Under the pieces are notes generated by a model that worked only from the letters and a program-made list of their open reading frames with translations, was not told where the DNA came from and made no database searches. Below are positions 9,082 through 17,336 of a DNA stretch of 64,000 bases, piece after piece. Numbering within the stretch: the stretch's first letter is position 1; every line of letters begins with the position of its first letter. A program made the translations under genes and the position numbers. This DNA comes from an uncultured SAR86 cluster bacterium (lineage in GTDB: Bacteria > Pseudomonadota > Gammaproteobacteria > Magnimaribacterales > Magnimaribacteraceae), in the NCBI GenBank assembly GCA_902604855.1, contig CACLAF010000001.1:124001-188000 (forward strand), read 5' to 3'.

Positions 9082-10146
9082 GTGTTATCTAAAGAAAAAG
9101 TTATCCTTATTGGTGCTCCACCATCTCCTTATACAAGAAAGATGCTTGCACTATTAAGATATAGACACATACCTTATGAAATGATCTGGGGTAATCCTGG
9201 AGAACTCTTAGAAAGCGGCGGCGCATTCGAGGAACTTGGCATAGATCCTCCCAAGCCTGTTCTTCTTCCTACATTCCTCATGAGAGATGAAAAGGGTCAT
9301 CTTCAGACTGTGACTGACTCAACTCCTATTATCAGAAGACTTGAAAAAGAATTTGAAGGAAGGAGTGTTATACCGGAAGATCCAGCCCTTTGTTTCTTAA
9401 ATTATCTACTAGAGGATTTTGGAGATGAGTGGGTGACCAAATACATGTTTCATTACCGTTGGCACTTCGATGAGGATGCCGATAATGCTTCTTCTATCCT
9501 GCCATTGAATCATAAAGTAGATCTCAAAGAAGATCTTTGGAAAATCTTTAAGGAAAGAATTGGTTCAAGACAAATAGAAAGGCTTTGGGTAGTAGGTTCA
9601 AATGAAATAACTGCCCCAATCATAGAGAGCAGTTATAAACGGTTTCTAGGTATCATGGAGAATCATTTGAGTAGTTTACCTTTTCTATTTGGACAAAGGC
9701 CAAGCTCAGCAGACTTTGCAATATATGGCCAACTTACTCAGTTAATAGGTTTAGATCCAACTTCTAGAAAAATTGCACACGAAGAATCTCTACGAACTGT
9801 AGCGTGGATAAATAGTATGGAAGATCTATCAGGTATCAATCTAGAAAAAAATGCATGGGAGACTTTTAACTCACTTCCAGAAAGTATGTTGTCTTTATTA
9901 AAAGAAATAGGACATGTATATGTGCCTGCACTTTTAGCAAATAATGAGGCTTTAAAAAATGGTAATGAGACTTGGGAAACAGAAATAGACGGGTCTGTAT
10001 GGAGTCAAAAAACTTTTAATTATCAAGGCAAATGTCTCCAATGGATCAACCAAGAATTTTATTCTTTAACTGAGATTGATCAAAAAAGATTACTAGATCT
10101 ATTTGAGGGAACAGGCTGTGAAAATTTATTATTGAAAGAAGAATAA
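9082..10146 (+). CDS. glutathione S-transferase-like protein
   Basis: 354-aa protein with an N-terminal thioredoxin-like GST domain (residues about 6-85: ILIGAPPSPYTRKMLALLRYR, then TDSTPIIRRLE, the glutathione gamma-glutamyl contact region) and a helical C-terminal domain with PFLFGQRPSSADFAIYGQL. At about 130 residues longer than canonical GSTs it belongs to a long, poorly characterised subgroup. The GTG start at 9082 has AAGGA about 8 nt upstream. It is directly followed (2 nt) by a haloalkane dehalogenase, which suggests a role in handling reactive or halogenated compounds, but this is only context. Confidence 0.8.
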   Translation: MLSKEKVILIGAPPSPYTRKMLALLRYRHIPYEMIWGNPGELLESGGAFEELGIDPPKPVLLPTFLMRDEKGHLQTVTDSTPIIRRLEKEFEGRSVIPEDPALCFLNYLLEDFGDEWVTKYMFHYRWHFDEDADNASSILPLNHKVDLKEDLWKIFKERIGSRQIERLWVVGSNEITAPIIESSYKRFLGIMENHLSSLPFLFGQRPSSADFAIYGQLTQLIGLDPTSRKIAHEESLRTVAWINSMEDLSGINLEKNAWETFNSLPESMLSLLKEIGHVYVPALLANNEALKNGNETWETEIDGSVWSQKTFNYQGKCLQWINQEFYSLTEIDQKRLLDLFEGTGCENLLLKEE

Positions 10147-10148
10147 AT

Positions 10149-11213
10149 ATGAAAATATTAAGAACTCCCGATGAGAGATTTGAAAAGATAACTGATTTTC
10201 CATACAAACCGCATTACACAAATATAAAAACTAATGATGGTTCTGATCTGCGAATACATCATATAGATGAAGGACCAAGAGAAGGACCTATTTTGTTGGC
10301 GATGCATGGTCAGCCAGTTTGGTGCTACCTCTACTCGAAGATGATACCTTTCTTAACTAAAGCAGGAATAAGAGTTATCGCACCTGATTTACCGGGTTAC
10401 GGAAAATCTGATAAACCTGCTGCTAGAGAAGACTACAGTTACCAAAATCAAGTTGATTGGATGGTGGATTGGCTGAAAGCAAACGACTTCCATGAGATCA
10501 CTTTCTTTGGTCAAGATTGGGGTGGCTTTATTGGACTTAGGATGGTTGTTAGAGAACCAGATAGATTTTCAAAAGTGTCTATGGGCAATACAGGTCTTCC
10601 CTATAATCCTGATGCCCCTCAGGAATTTATAGAAGAAATAAAGGCCTTTAGAGAAAGTAACATCAAACTTCATCCTTTATCTATGGCTAAACAAGTAATG
10701 AAAATGGACAGTGGCAAAAATCATCCCGGATTAAAGTTTATGTACTGGCAAAAATTTTGTTGGGACACAGTGGACTTGCCAATAGGATTTATACAATCGA
10801 TGCAAATGGATAAAAGATCTTTAGTTTCACTTGCGTTAAATTATGTTTTTATCTTATTAGGAAAATATAGTGCATCACCTTTCAAATCTTACATAGCCAA
10901 AGCTTACGAAGCACCTTTTCCAGACCCAAGTTATAAAATGGGTCCAAGAGCCATGCCCAGTCATGTACCTACTATCCCAGATCAATCTTTAGCCGAACAG
11001 AAAAAAGCTAGAGAGTTTTTTTCTACTTGGAACAAGCCTTTCCTTAGTGTTTTTGCAGGAGATGATCCAGTGACAAATGGAATGGAAAAAGATGTTTTGG
11101 AGATGTGTCCTAATGCCAAAAGTGCCCCGCAAATTGGTGGTGGGCATTTTTATCAATGGACAAGGCCAAAAGAACTTTCAGAATTATTAATCAATTTTAT
11201 TAAGGAAAACTAA
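10149..11213 (+). CDS. haloalkane dehalogenase-like alpha/beta hydrolase
   Basis: Predicted to hydrolyse a carbon-halogen bond to an alcohol plus halide. The 354-aa protein matches haloalkane dehalogenases: HGQPVWCYLYSKMIPFL (oxyanion and halide-contact region), nucleophile D123 followed by halide-stabilising W124 in GQDWGGFIGL, an acid at about D305/D306 in FAGDDPVTNG, and the catalytic base H333 in GGGHFYQW. It is about 45 residues longer than DhlA because of an enlarged cap region (residues about 165-270). Its start codon is 2 nt after the GST gene, and its stop overlaps the next start (TAATG). Epoxide hydrolase is the main alternative. Confidence 0.85.
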   Translation: MKILRTPDERFEKITDFPYKPHYTNIKTNDGSDLRIHHIDEGPREGPILLAMHGQPVWCYLYSKMIPFLTKAGIRVIAPDLPGYGKSDKPAAREDYSYQNQVDWMVDWLKANDFHEITFFGQDWGGFIGLRMVVREPDRFSKVSMGNTGLPYNPDAPQEFIEEIKAFRESNIKLHPLSMAKQVMKMDSGKNHPGLKFMYWQKFCWDTVDLPIGFIQSMQMDKRSLVSLALNYVFILLGKYSASPFKSYIAKAYEAPFPDPSYKMGPRAMPSHVPTIPDQSLAEQKKAREFFSTWNKPFLSVFAGDDPVTNGMEKDVLEMCPNAKSAPQIGGGHFYQWTRPKELSELLINFIKEN

Positions 11214-12136
11214 TGAATAGAGTAACGGAACATACAGGGTCAAAATATCCAATTATTCAAGCTCCAATGGGTTGGATTGCAAGAAGTCAATTGGCTTCTG
11301 CAGTTTGCAACGCGGGAGGCTTCGGAGTGATTGAAACTTCTTCTGGTGAAGTTGATAACTGTAAAGCAGAAATAGAAAAAATGTCAGAACTGACTGATAA
11401 ACCTTTTGGAGTCAATCTACCACTCCTCTTCTTAAGGGATGAGAGTATGGTAGAGTTTTGTGTTCAACACGGAGTGAAGTTTGTAACGACTTCAGCTGGC
11501 GATCCCTCTAAATATATAGACATACTCAAATATGCAGGCATCACTGTTTATCATGCAGTGCCAAGTGTTGAAGGGGCAATAAAAGCAGCAGATTGTGGTG
11601 TTGATGGACTTGTGGTGGAAGGAACTGAAGGAGGAGGATTTAAGAGTCCAGAGGAAGTTGGTCTTTTCGTTTTAATACAAGCCATCAGAAAAAAAATAGA
11701 TTTGCCAATAATAGCAGCAGGCGGAATTGCAGATGGTGCTGGTATGGCAGCAGCTTTTGCTGTAGGAGCTGAAGGAATTCAAATGGGAACAAGATTTGTT
11801 TCCAGTAAAGAAAGTCCAGTGCATGAGAATTTTAAAAATTATATCTTTGACTCTTCCCTCAATGGAACTTGTATATTAAATAAAACTTCCAAACCCGTAA
11901 TTAGAGCACTAAGAACGGAGTTCACGAAAGAGATTTTGGAAGCTGGAGAAATGGATATGTCAGCAATGGGTAAAATACAAGATCTATATTTTGGTGGTGA
12001 TATGAACGCGGCACCAGCACTTTCAGGACAATCGGTAGGATTAATAGACGGCATAAAGTCAGCTGAAGAAATTATCCAAGATACGATTAAAGAGTTTAAT
12101 CAAACTTGCTCAGAACTAGGGGCACTGAAACTCTAA
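11213..12136 (+). CDS. nitronate monooxygenase-like FMN protein (paralogue 1)
   Basis: TIM-barrel FMN protein of the nitronate monooxygenase / FabK family, 307 aa. It shows PIIQAPMGWIARSQLASAVCNAGGFGVI at the N-terminus (split in two motifs: QAPMG and AGGFGVIET), the phosphate-binding IIAAGGIADGAGMAAAF and GAEGIQMGTRF. The loop that reads GGHPGE in paralogue 2 (14758) reads GGGFKSPEE here, so the histidine usually regarded as the catalytic base is not in the expected place. It may therefore act on a different substrate. The ATG overlaps the dehalogenase stop by 1 nt, implying translational coupling. Confidence 0.85.
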   Translation: MNRVTEHTGSKYPIIQAPMGWIARSQLASAVCNAGGFGVIETSSGEVDNCKAEIEKMSELTDKPFGVNLPLLFLRDESMVEFCVQHGVKFVTTSAGDPSKYIDILKYAGITVYHAVPSVEGAIKAADCGVDGLVVEGTEGGGFKSPEEVGLFVLIQAIRKKIDLPIIAAGGIADGAGMAAAFAVGAEGIQMGTRFVSSKESPVHENFKNYIFDSSLNGTCILNKTSKPVIRALRTEFTKEILEAGEMDMSAMGKIQDLYFGGDMNAAPALSGQSVGLIDGIKSAEEIIQDTIKEFNQTCSELGALKL

Positions 12137-12138
12137 AT

Positions 12139-12612
12139 ATGTTCAACCTAAATCTACTGCCCTCTACTGCAGACAATACATATCGAGGAAGTAGACTTGC
12201 TCTGTGGTTCTTTGTTGCATTTGTGTGTCTCATGACTTGGAGATCAGTCATTCATATGTTTTTTGAGCAATATGGAATGCATGATACTGCAAACTTTATC
12301 GTTTTATCAGGTGATCCGGATCCAATGCCGCTAATTTACATGTTTTTCTCTTTGTGGGGCTTGGCTCAATTAATTTTCTGCGGGATGTCTTGGGTAGTAA
12401 TTTTAAGATATAAATCATTAATTCCTTTGATGTTTATATTTTGGTTAACTGAATGGTCAGTTAGACTTTTTGTATATCCTTTTATGGAGAAGTCTGTTGT
12501 AGATGGTGGTCTCTATACATCTGGCATGACACCCGGAGCTGCAGGGGCTCCGTATGTAGTTTTTCTCCTAATAATATTTTTAATACTATCAACTAGAGAA
12601 AAAGTTAAGTAG
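12139..12612 (+). CDS. small four-helix membrane protein of unknown function
   Basis: 157-aa inner-membrane protein that I do not recognise. Four hydrophobic segments are visible: about residues 18-40, 61-84, 91-110 and 133-152. ATG at 12139 is preferred over an upstream in-frame start at 12106, because the latter would run back into the flavoprotein gene with an unrelated 11-residue extension; the stop of that gene and this ATG are 2 nt apart. It ends 9 nt before the sulfatase gene, so it belongs to the same transcription unit. Function cannot be assigned. Confidence 0.75.
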   Translation: MFNLNLLPSTADNTYRGSRLALWFFVAFVCLMTWRSVIHMFFEQYGMHDTANFIVLSGDPDPMPLIYMFFSLWGLAQLIFCGMSWVVILRYKSLIPLMFIFWLTEWSVRLFVYPFMEKSVVDGGLYTSGMTPGAAGAPYVVFLLIIFLILSTREKVK

Positions 12613-12621
12613 AACCAAATC

Positions 12622-14271
12622 ATGAGGAAGCTTTTCTATTCATTATTAATAATATTAGTTTCAGGACTCCTTCTTTGGGAATATAAGGTAAACGTAATAG
12701 TTTGGATGATGCCAAAAGTAATGAACTTGATTAATCCAGTGCAAGAAAATATACCTACTAGTTGGGCAGAAGGTCCCTCCCAAAATCTTAATATCGATGA
12801 CACAAGGCCAAACATTATTTTAATTTTGGCTGATGATATGGGATACAACGATATTTCGCTTCATAATGGTGGGGCAGCTGATGGAACTCTTCAAACTCCG
12901 CATATAGATTCACTAGCCGAAAGTGGAATATGGTTTTCCAGAGGCTATGCCGCTAATGCAACATGTGCTCCATCAAGAGCTTCCATCATGACTGGAAAAT
13001 ATCCAACAAGATTTGGCTTTGAATTTACACCTGTTCCTGATGCTGGAAGAACAGTACTAAATTGGCTTGTACAAGAAGATGATTCGGCTTTACGAGGAAG
13101 AATTGATAGAGAGATAGCATCAAACCTGCCACCTTTTTTAGAGCAGGGTATGCCAAGTGAGCAGACAACAATTGCCGAGATCTTGCAAGATTCAGGATAT
13201 TACACAGCCCATATTGGAAAATGGCATCTAGGTCATGCGTACGGCATGGATCCTCAAAGCCAGGGATTTCATGATTCGTTGGCATTACAGGGTGGCTATT
13301 ATTTACCACAAGATCATCCTGATGTCGTTAATGCGAAATTCGATACTTCTATAGATAAAATGGTTTGGAGCTCAGGTCAGTATGCAGCAAAATTCAATGG
13401 GGGAGATCTTTTTAAACCAGAAGGATACGTAACAGACTATTACACACAAGAGGCTCTAAAAGTCATTGATAAAAACAAAAATAGACCTTTTTTCCTATAT
13501 CTAAGTCATTGGGCGATCCACAATCCTCTCCAGGCCTTAAGAAGTGATGTCGAGGAGATGAGCCATATGACAGGGCATAATCTGCAAGTTTACTCAGGAA
13601 TGATAGCTGCCCTAGATAGAAGTGTTGGATTGATTGTCAAAAAATTAAAAGAACTAGATATTTATGGAAAAACGTTAATCATATTTACCAGTGATAATGG
13701 AGGAGCTAACTACATTGAGCTAGAAGATGTTAATAAACCTTACAGAGGTTGGAAGATTAGCTTTTTTGAAGGCGGCATAAGAGTGCCTTTTATTGCTAGT
13801 TGGCCTGATGAGATAAATCCCAATCAAATATCGGATAGTGCAATTCACCACTTTGATATCTTTCCTACAATTGCTGCGGCAGCAAAAGCCGAAATATCAA
13901 AGGAAAGTAAGATAGATGGTGTGAACTTAATGCCATTTATAAAAAATGAAAATTCTAATGAGCCTCACGAAACGCTTTTCTGGCGGTCAGGAAATCATCA
14001 ATCTGTCTTACATGGCAAATGGAAATATATAATTAGTAAAAAAGAAAATTTTCGATGGTTGTTTGATACTTCTACAGATCCTTTAGAACAGACAAATCTT
14101 ATTGAACAACATACTAAAGAGGCTCGTATAATTGAAGAGCTTTTAAGTGAATTCAACTCTGAACAAAAAGACCCTCTATTCCCTTCAGCTTATGAGGCAC
14201 CTATTTTGATCGACAAGTATGATGGTCAAATTTATGAAGAAGGTGATGAATATATTTATTGGTCTAATTGA
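12622..14271 (+). CDS. type I (formylglycine) sulfatase
   Basis: Hydrolyses sulfate esters. The 549-aa protein has the sulfatase signature CAPSRASIMTGKYPTR, with C115 the residue expected to be oxidised to formylglycine. It also has the Ca-binding pair in LILADDMGYNDIS, a TSDNGGANY segment and the HWAIHNPL and HIGKWHLG metal/substrate motifs. A hydrophobic N-terminal segment (residues about 5-20) points to a periplasmic or membrane-anchored location. No formylglycine-generating enzyme is encoded in this window, so it must lie elsewhere. Marine sulfatases often act on algal polysaccharides, but no carbohydrate-active partner is present here, so the substrate could be a small sulfate ester. Confidence 0.93.
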   Translation: MRKLFYSLLIILVSGLLLWEYKVNVIVWMMPKVMNLINPVQENIPTSWAEGPSQNLNIDDTRPNIILILADDMGYNDISLHNGGAADGTLQTPHIDSLAESGIWFSRGYAANATCAPSRASIMTGKYPTRFGFEFTPVPDAGRTVLNWLVQEDDSALRGRIDREIASNLPPFLEQGMPSEQTTIAEILQDSGYYTAHIGKWHLGHAYGMDPQSQGFHDSLALQGGYYLPQDHPDVVNAKFDTSIDKMVWSSGQYAAKFNGGDLFKPEGYVTDYYTQEALKVIDKNKNRPFFLYLSHWAIHNPLQALRSDVEEMSHMTGHNLQVYSGMIAALDRSVGLIVKKLKELDIYGKTLIIFTSDNGGANYIELEDVNKPYRGWKISFFEGGIRVPFIASWPDEINPNQISDSAIHHFDIFPTIAAAAKAEISKESKIDGVNLMPFIKNENSNEPHETLFWRSGNHQSVLHGKWKYIISKKENFRWLFDTSTDPLEQTNLIEQHTKEARIIEELLSEFNSEQKDPLFPSAYEAPILIDKYDGQIYEEGDEYIYWSN

Positions 14272-14313
14272 TCAAAAAATAACTTAGATTATATTTATGA
14301 GTATTTTATACGA

Positions 14314-14712
14314 ATGAATCAACTATCCAAAAAAACTCCTATACCTTGGTGGTTAACTATAATTCTTTTCATGGAAGTATGGCCTATGTTTTTGGGGCCA
14401 TATTGGGCATTAACTGATCCATCATTTTTAGGAGACATTAATGCATCATCAACTATTCTGGGAGATTGGATTTATACCGCCAGAAATCTTGCCGTGGGCT
14501 TTGCATTTATTATTGCTTACTTTCTAAAAAGTGCTCCTATGCTATTCATACTAATTTTTATTAGGTTTTTTACCGACTTAATTGACGGACCGGCTTTTTG
14601 GTTTTTTAGAGATCCGGTGAGTGATGTTGCATTCATCATTATTTTTCTTTGTGGGTATTACATCCCAGCATTAATTGCCTTGCGATATCTCTGGAAACAA
14701 ATGACACATTAA
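14314..14712 (+). CDS. small membrane protein of unknown function
   Basis: 132-aa protein with about four hydrophobic segments (residues about 13-30, 52-69, 73-90 and 102-126). I do not recognise a family. It follows the sulfatase after 42 bp, and the segment before its ATG has no Shine-Dalgarno. Its size and topology resemble the membrane protein that precedes the sulfatase (12139), though I see no convincing residue-level similarity between the two. A membrane partner for a substrate of this locus is possible but unsupported. Confidence 0.7.
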   Translation: MNQLSKKTPIPWWLTIILFMEVWPMFLGPYWALTDPSFLGDINASSTILGDWIYTARNLAVGFAFIIAYFLKSAPMLFILIFIRFFTDLIDGPAFWFFRDPVSDVAFIIIFLCGYYIPALIALRYLWKQMTH

Positions 14713-14757
14713 ATGAATCAATCTATATACTAAGTTTCCTAAATTTATGGAGGAGAA
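14701..14757 (+). promoter_or_regulatory. candidate promoter and strong RBS for the second nitronate monooxygenase gene
   Basis: ATGACA (14701-14706) resembles a -35 box and TATACT (14726-14731) a -10 box, with a 19-bp spacer. GGAGGAG at 14749-14755 is the strongest Shine-Dalgarno in this part of the window and lies 2-3 nt before the ATG at 14758. Confidence 0.4.
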
Positions 14758-15729
14758 ATGAAAACACAAATAACTGAACTATTTGGGATAGAACACCCCA
14801 TCATCCAAGGCGGAATGCACTATGTAGGATTTGCAGAACTTGCTGCAGCAGTATCAAATGCAGGTGGCCTCGGAATTATTACAGGTCTTACCCAAGGTAC
14901 ACCTGAAAAACTTGATGCAGAAATAAAAAAATGCCAAGAACTCACAGATAAACCTTTTGGAGTGAACTTAACTTTCTTACCTTCGTTGACGCCTCCAGAT
15001 TACCCAGGACTAATTGAAGTTATCATTAATAATGGTGTAAAGGTTGTTGAAACAGCCGGTAGGAATCCTGCCGTATATATGCCAGCTATGAAAGACGCAG
15101 GTATCAAGGTTATTCACAAGTGCACATCGGTAAGACATTCTATTAAAGCTCAAGAAATAGGCTGTGATGCTGTATCAGTCGACGGCTTTGAATGTGGAGG
15201 TCATCCTGGTGAAGATGATATTCCGAATTTTATACTACTGCCAAGGGCAGCTGACGAACTCGATATACCCTTTGTTGCCTCTGGAGGAATGGCTGATGCT
15301 AGAAGTCTTATAGCTGCAATGGCCTTGGGTGCTGAAGGTATGAACATGGGGACGCGTTTCATTGCTACTCAAGATGCTCCTGTTCATCAGAATGTTAAAG
15401 AAGCTATTGTTAATGCCAGTGAGTTAGATACAAGACTAATCATGAGATCTCTCACAAACACAGAAAGAGTGTTAAATAATCCAGCTGTAGAAAGCCTGAT
15501 GGCCAAAGAAAAGGCTTATGGAGATGAACTTAAATTTGAAGATATTATCGATGAAGTAGCTGGAGTTTACCCGAAAGTTATGATGGATGGAGAGCCAGAA
15601 GCAGGGGCTTGGTCTTGTGGCATGGTAGCTGGATTGGTGTCAGATATCCCAACAGTAAAAGAATTGATAGATAGAATAATGGCTGAGGCTGAAGAAATTG
15701 TCGCCTCCAAACTACAAAAGGCTATATAA
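14758..15729 (+). CDS. nitronate monooxygenase (paralogue 2)
   Basis: FMN-dependent TIM-barrel enzyme, 323 aa, expected to oxidise alkyl nitronates such as propionate 3-nitronate, or a related unsaturated substrate. Motifs are HPIIQGGMHYVGFAELAAAV, AGGLGIITG, the active-site loop ECGGHPGED with the probable catalytic histidine, FVASGGMADARSLIAAMALGA (seen as two blocks) and GMNMGTRF. It is related to the protein at 11213 but the two are clearly diverged. A strong ribosome binding site suggests high expression. A PepSY membrane protein gene follows after 8 nt. Confidence 0.9.
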   Translation: MKTQITELFGIEHPIIQGGMHYVGFAELAAAVSNAGGLGIITGLTQGTPEKLDAEIKKCQELTDKPFGVNLTFLPSLTPPDYPGLIEVIINNGVKVVETAGRNPAVYMPAMKDAGIKVIHKCTSVRHSIKAQEIGCDAVSVDGFECGGHPGEDDIPNFILLPRAADELDIPFVASGGMADARSLIAAMALGAEGMNMGTRFIATQDAPVHQNVKEAIVNASELDTRLIMRSLTNTERVLNNPAVESLMAKEKAYGDELKFEDIIDEVAGVYPKVMMDGEPEAGAWSCGMVAGLVSDIPTVKELIDRIMAEAEEIVASKLQKAI

Positions 15730-15737
15730 AGGTTAGT

Positions 15738-16274
15738 TTGAAAGGTTCCCCCAGAAAGATACATAAATATCTGAGCTTGGCTATTTCGGTTCAACTTCTC
15801 TTATGGACCATATCAGGTATTTATTTTTCTTTTAATAAAATCGAAGAAGTAAGAGGGAGTCAATACTTAAAAACTGTAGCTGTAAAGGAGGTGCCAAAGA
15901 CCCAAAAGATTGAACCACAACAAGCTTTATCTTTGGTCGAAAACAAAACCTTTTTAAAGCCAAGTTCAGTTACAGAAATAACCGAAAATAAACCTGGTTC
16001 AGAATATAGAGGCAGATCATTGCCTCTATATAAAATTGAAGCACTTAACGATGCAAGAGAAGAAATAAATGTATATGTGGATCCATACACAGAAGAAATT
16101 GTCGCAATCAGGTCTAATCAATGGAGAATTTGGGACTTTATGTGGGGTGTCCATATCATGGACTGGAATGAGAGAGATGATATAGGAAATATTTTCTTAA
16201 AAATATTTTCAATTCTGGCCTTAATAAGTGCTTTATCTGGTGTTTATCTCTTCTTTGTCACAAACAAAAAATAA
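15738..16274 (+). CDS. PepSY domain membrane protein
   Basis: 178-aa protein with an N-terminal membrane segment (about residues 11-30, SLAISVQLLLWTISGIYFSF), a periplasmic domain of about 110 residues, and a C-terminal membrane segment (about 153-174). The layout and the WRIWDFMWGVHIMDW stretch match short PepSY-associated membrane proteins, a family linked to metal uptake or flavin reductases, though this copy is too short to be a full iron-regulated reductase. The TTG start at 15738 is chosen because AAAGG precedes it by 5 nt. It converges on the gene at 16283. Confidence 0.7.
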   Translation: MKGSPRKIHKYLSLAISVQLLLWTISGIYFSFNKIEEVRGSQYLKTVAVKEVPKTQKIEPQQALSLVENKTFLKPSSVTEITENKPGSEYRGRSLPLYKIEALNDAREEINVYVDPYTEEIVAIRSNQWRIWDFMWGVHIMDWNERDDIGNIFLKIFSILALISALSGVYLFFVTNKK

Positions 16275-16282
16275 ATTAGATT

Positions 16283-16576
16283 CTACTTTAGAGAATCCTT
16301 GAACCATTCAGGAAGAAGGTCAATATTATGCTTCTTCGCAAATTTAGCAATCATAGGAATTGTTATAGGGGCAAAAGGAATAACTGCCATTAGACCAAAA
16401 CTTAAGTCTTTAAGTATTTCATTTAGTTGTTTATTAGCTTTTTCTATGTCTTCATCGTTAGCTTCACCCTTAACATAATCAGAGTAAATTTTGAGCATGG
16501 TTCTAGTAGATTCAGTTTCCTCTGTGAACTTTTCTTTTAAAAAATCTATAATCTTTTTGACTCTTCCATCGAACAT
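16283..16576 (-). CDS. small LETM1-like protein
   Basis: 97-aa protein of unknown role. The C-terminal half, FGLMAVIPFAPITIPMIAKF followed by AKKHNIDLLPEWF, resembles the ribosome-binding-like core of LETM1 family proteins, which in mitochondria are linked to cation exchange. The N-terminal half is charged and helical. At 97 aa this would be a minimal version with at most one hydrophobic segment (residues about 58-76). It is divergent from nth, 39 bp away. The family link is by eye only. Confidence 0.55.
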   Translation of the reverse strand: MFDGRVKKIIDFLKEKFTEETESTRTMLKIYSDYVKGEANDEDIEKANKQLNEILKDLSFGLMAVIPFAPITIPMIAKFAKKHNIDLLPEWFKDSLK

Positions 16577-16615
16577 TAAACAAGTATACTAAGTAAATTA
16601 AAGAAGAAATAAGTT

Positions 16616-17269
16616 TTGAAGAAAGAACAAAGATTTATTTATATTAGTAAGGAGCTTCAGAGGCTCTATCCGGAAACTCCTATTCCCCTTGATCACGATT
16701 CTATTTATACACTCTTAATTGCCGTTTTATTATCGGCACAATGTACTGATGTAAGAGTTAACCAGGTGACGCCTGAACTCTTCTCATTAGCCAATAACCC
16801 ATTTGATATGGCCTTGGTTGATCCAGATGAAATAAGAAAAATAATCAGGCCTTGCGGTTTATCTCCTAAAAAATCTAAAGCAATAGCAGAATTGAGTAAA
16901 ATTTTGTGCGAAAAGTATGAGGGGCAAGTCCCTGAGAGCTTTGAAGCTTTGGAGACTTTACCTGGCGTAGGTCATAAAACTGCTTCTGTTGTTATGAGTC
17001 AGGGATTCAATCACCCAGCATTTCCTGTAGATACACATATCCACAGATTAGCTCAAAGATGGAGACTTTCGAGAGGCAAAAATGTGAAGCAAACTGAAAG
17101 AGACCTTAAGAAAGGATTTCCTATTGAGGATTGGAATAGACTTCATTTGCAAATTATATTTTATGGACGAGAGTATTGTACCGCCAGAGGTTGTGATGGA
17201 AGAGTTTGCAAAATTTGCTCTGAAGTCAATAAAGGAAGAAAATCACCCGTCAAGACCAATAAAGCATGA
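16616..17269 (+). CDS. nth: endonuclease III
   Basis: DNA glycosylase/AP lyase that removes oxidised pyrimidines in base excision repair. The 217-aa protein has the helix-hairpin-helix LPGVGHKTASVV, with catalytic K121, and D139 in PVDTHIHRLAQRW. Four C-terminal cysteines are present (C188, C193, C198, C201), but their spacing, X4-X4-X2, differs from the canonical X6-X2-X5 iron-sulfur loop. The TTG start at 16616 has only a weak purine-rich upstream region. A TATACT box at 16585-16590 would give a leader of about 19 nt. Confidence 0.93.
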   Translation: MKKEQRFIYISKELQRLYPETPIPLDHDSIYTLLIAVLLSAQCTDVRVNQVTPELFSLANNPFDMALVDPDEIRKIIRPCGLSPKKSKAIAELSKILCEKYEGQVPESFEALETLPGVGHKTASVVMSQGFNHPAFPVDTHIHRLAQRWRLSRGKNVKQTERDLKKGFPIEDWNRLHLQIIFYGREYCTARGCDGRVCKICSEVNKGRKSPVKTNKA

Positions 17270-17300
17270 ACTTAATTAAGAGATGTTAAGTGATATTCTG

Positions 17301-17306
17301 TATAAT
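17301..17306 (+). promoter_or_regulatory. -10 box of glyA
   Basis: A perfect TATAAT lies in the 67-bp gap upstream of glyA. The predicted start point near 17313 gives a leader of about 24 nt. No good -35 hexamer and no Shine-Dalgarno before the glyA ATG are visible. Confidence 0.45.
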
Positions 17307-17336
17307 CAAATTGCGCCCTTAACTATTTAACAATAT

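Noticed and set aside
12106-12138. Upstream start for the small membrane protein gene
   Set aside because: It would extend the protein back into the flavoprotein gene with residues that show no membrane-protein character; ATG 12139 fits the spacing better.
3976-16576. Recent genomic island
   Set aside because: No integrase, tRNA, direct repeats or visible shift in base composition mark the borders; it is better described as an old accessory insertion.
17270-17336. Glycine, THF or SAM riboswitch upstream of glyA
   Set aside because: The gap is only 67 bp and AT-rich, with no conserved riboswitch core or expression-platform hairpin.
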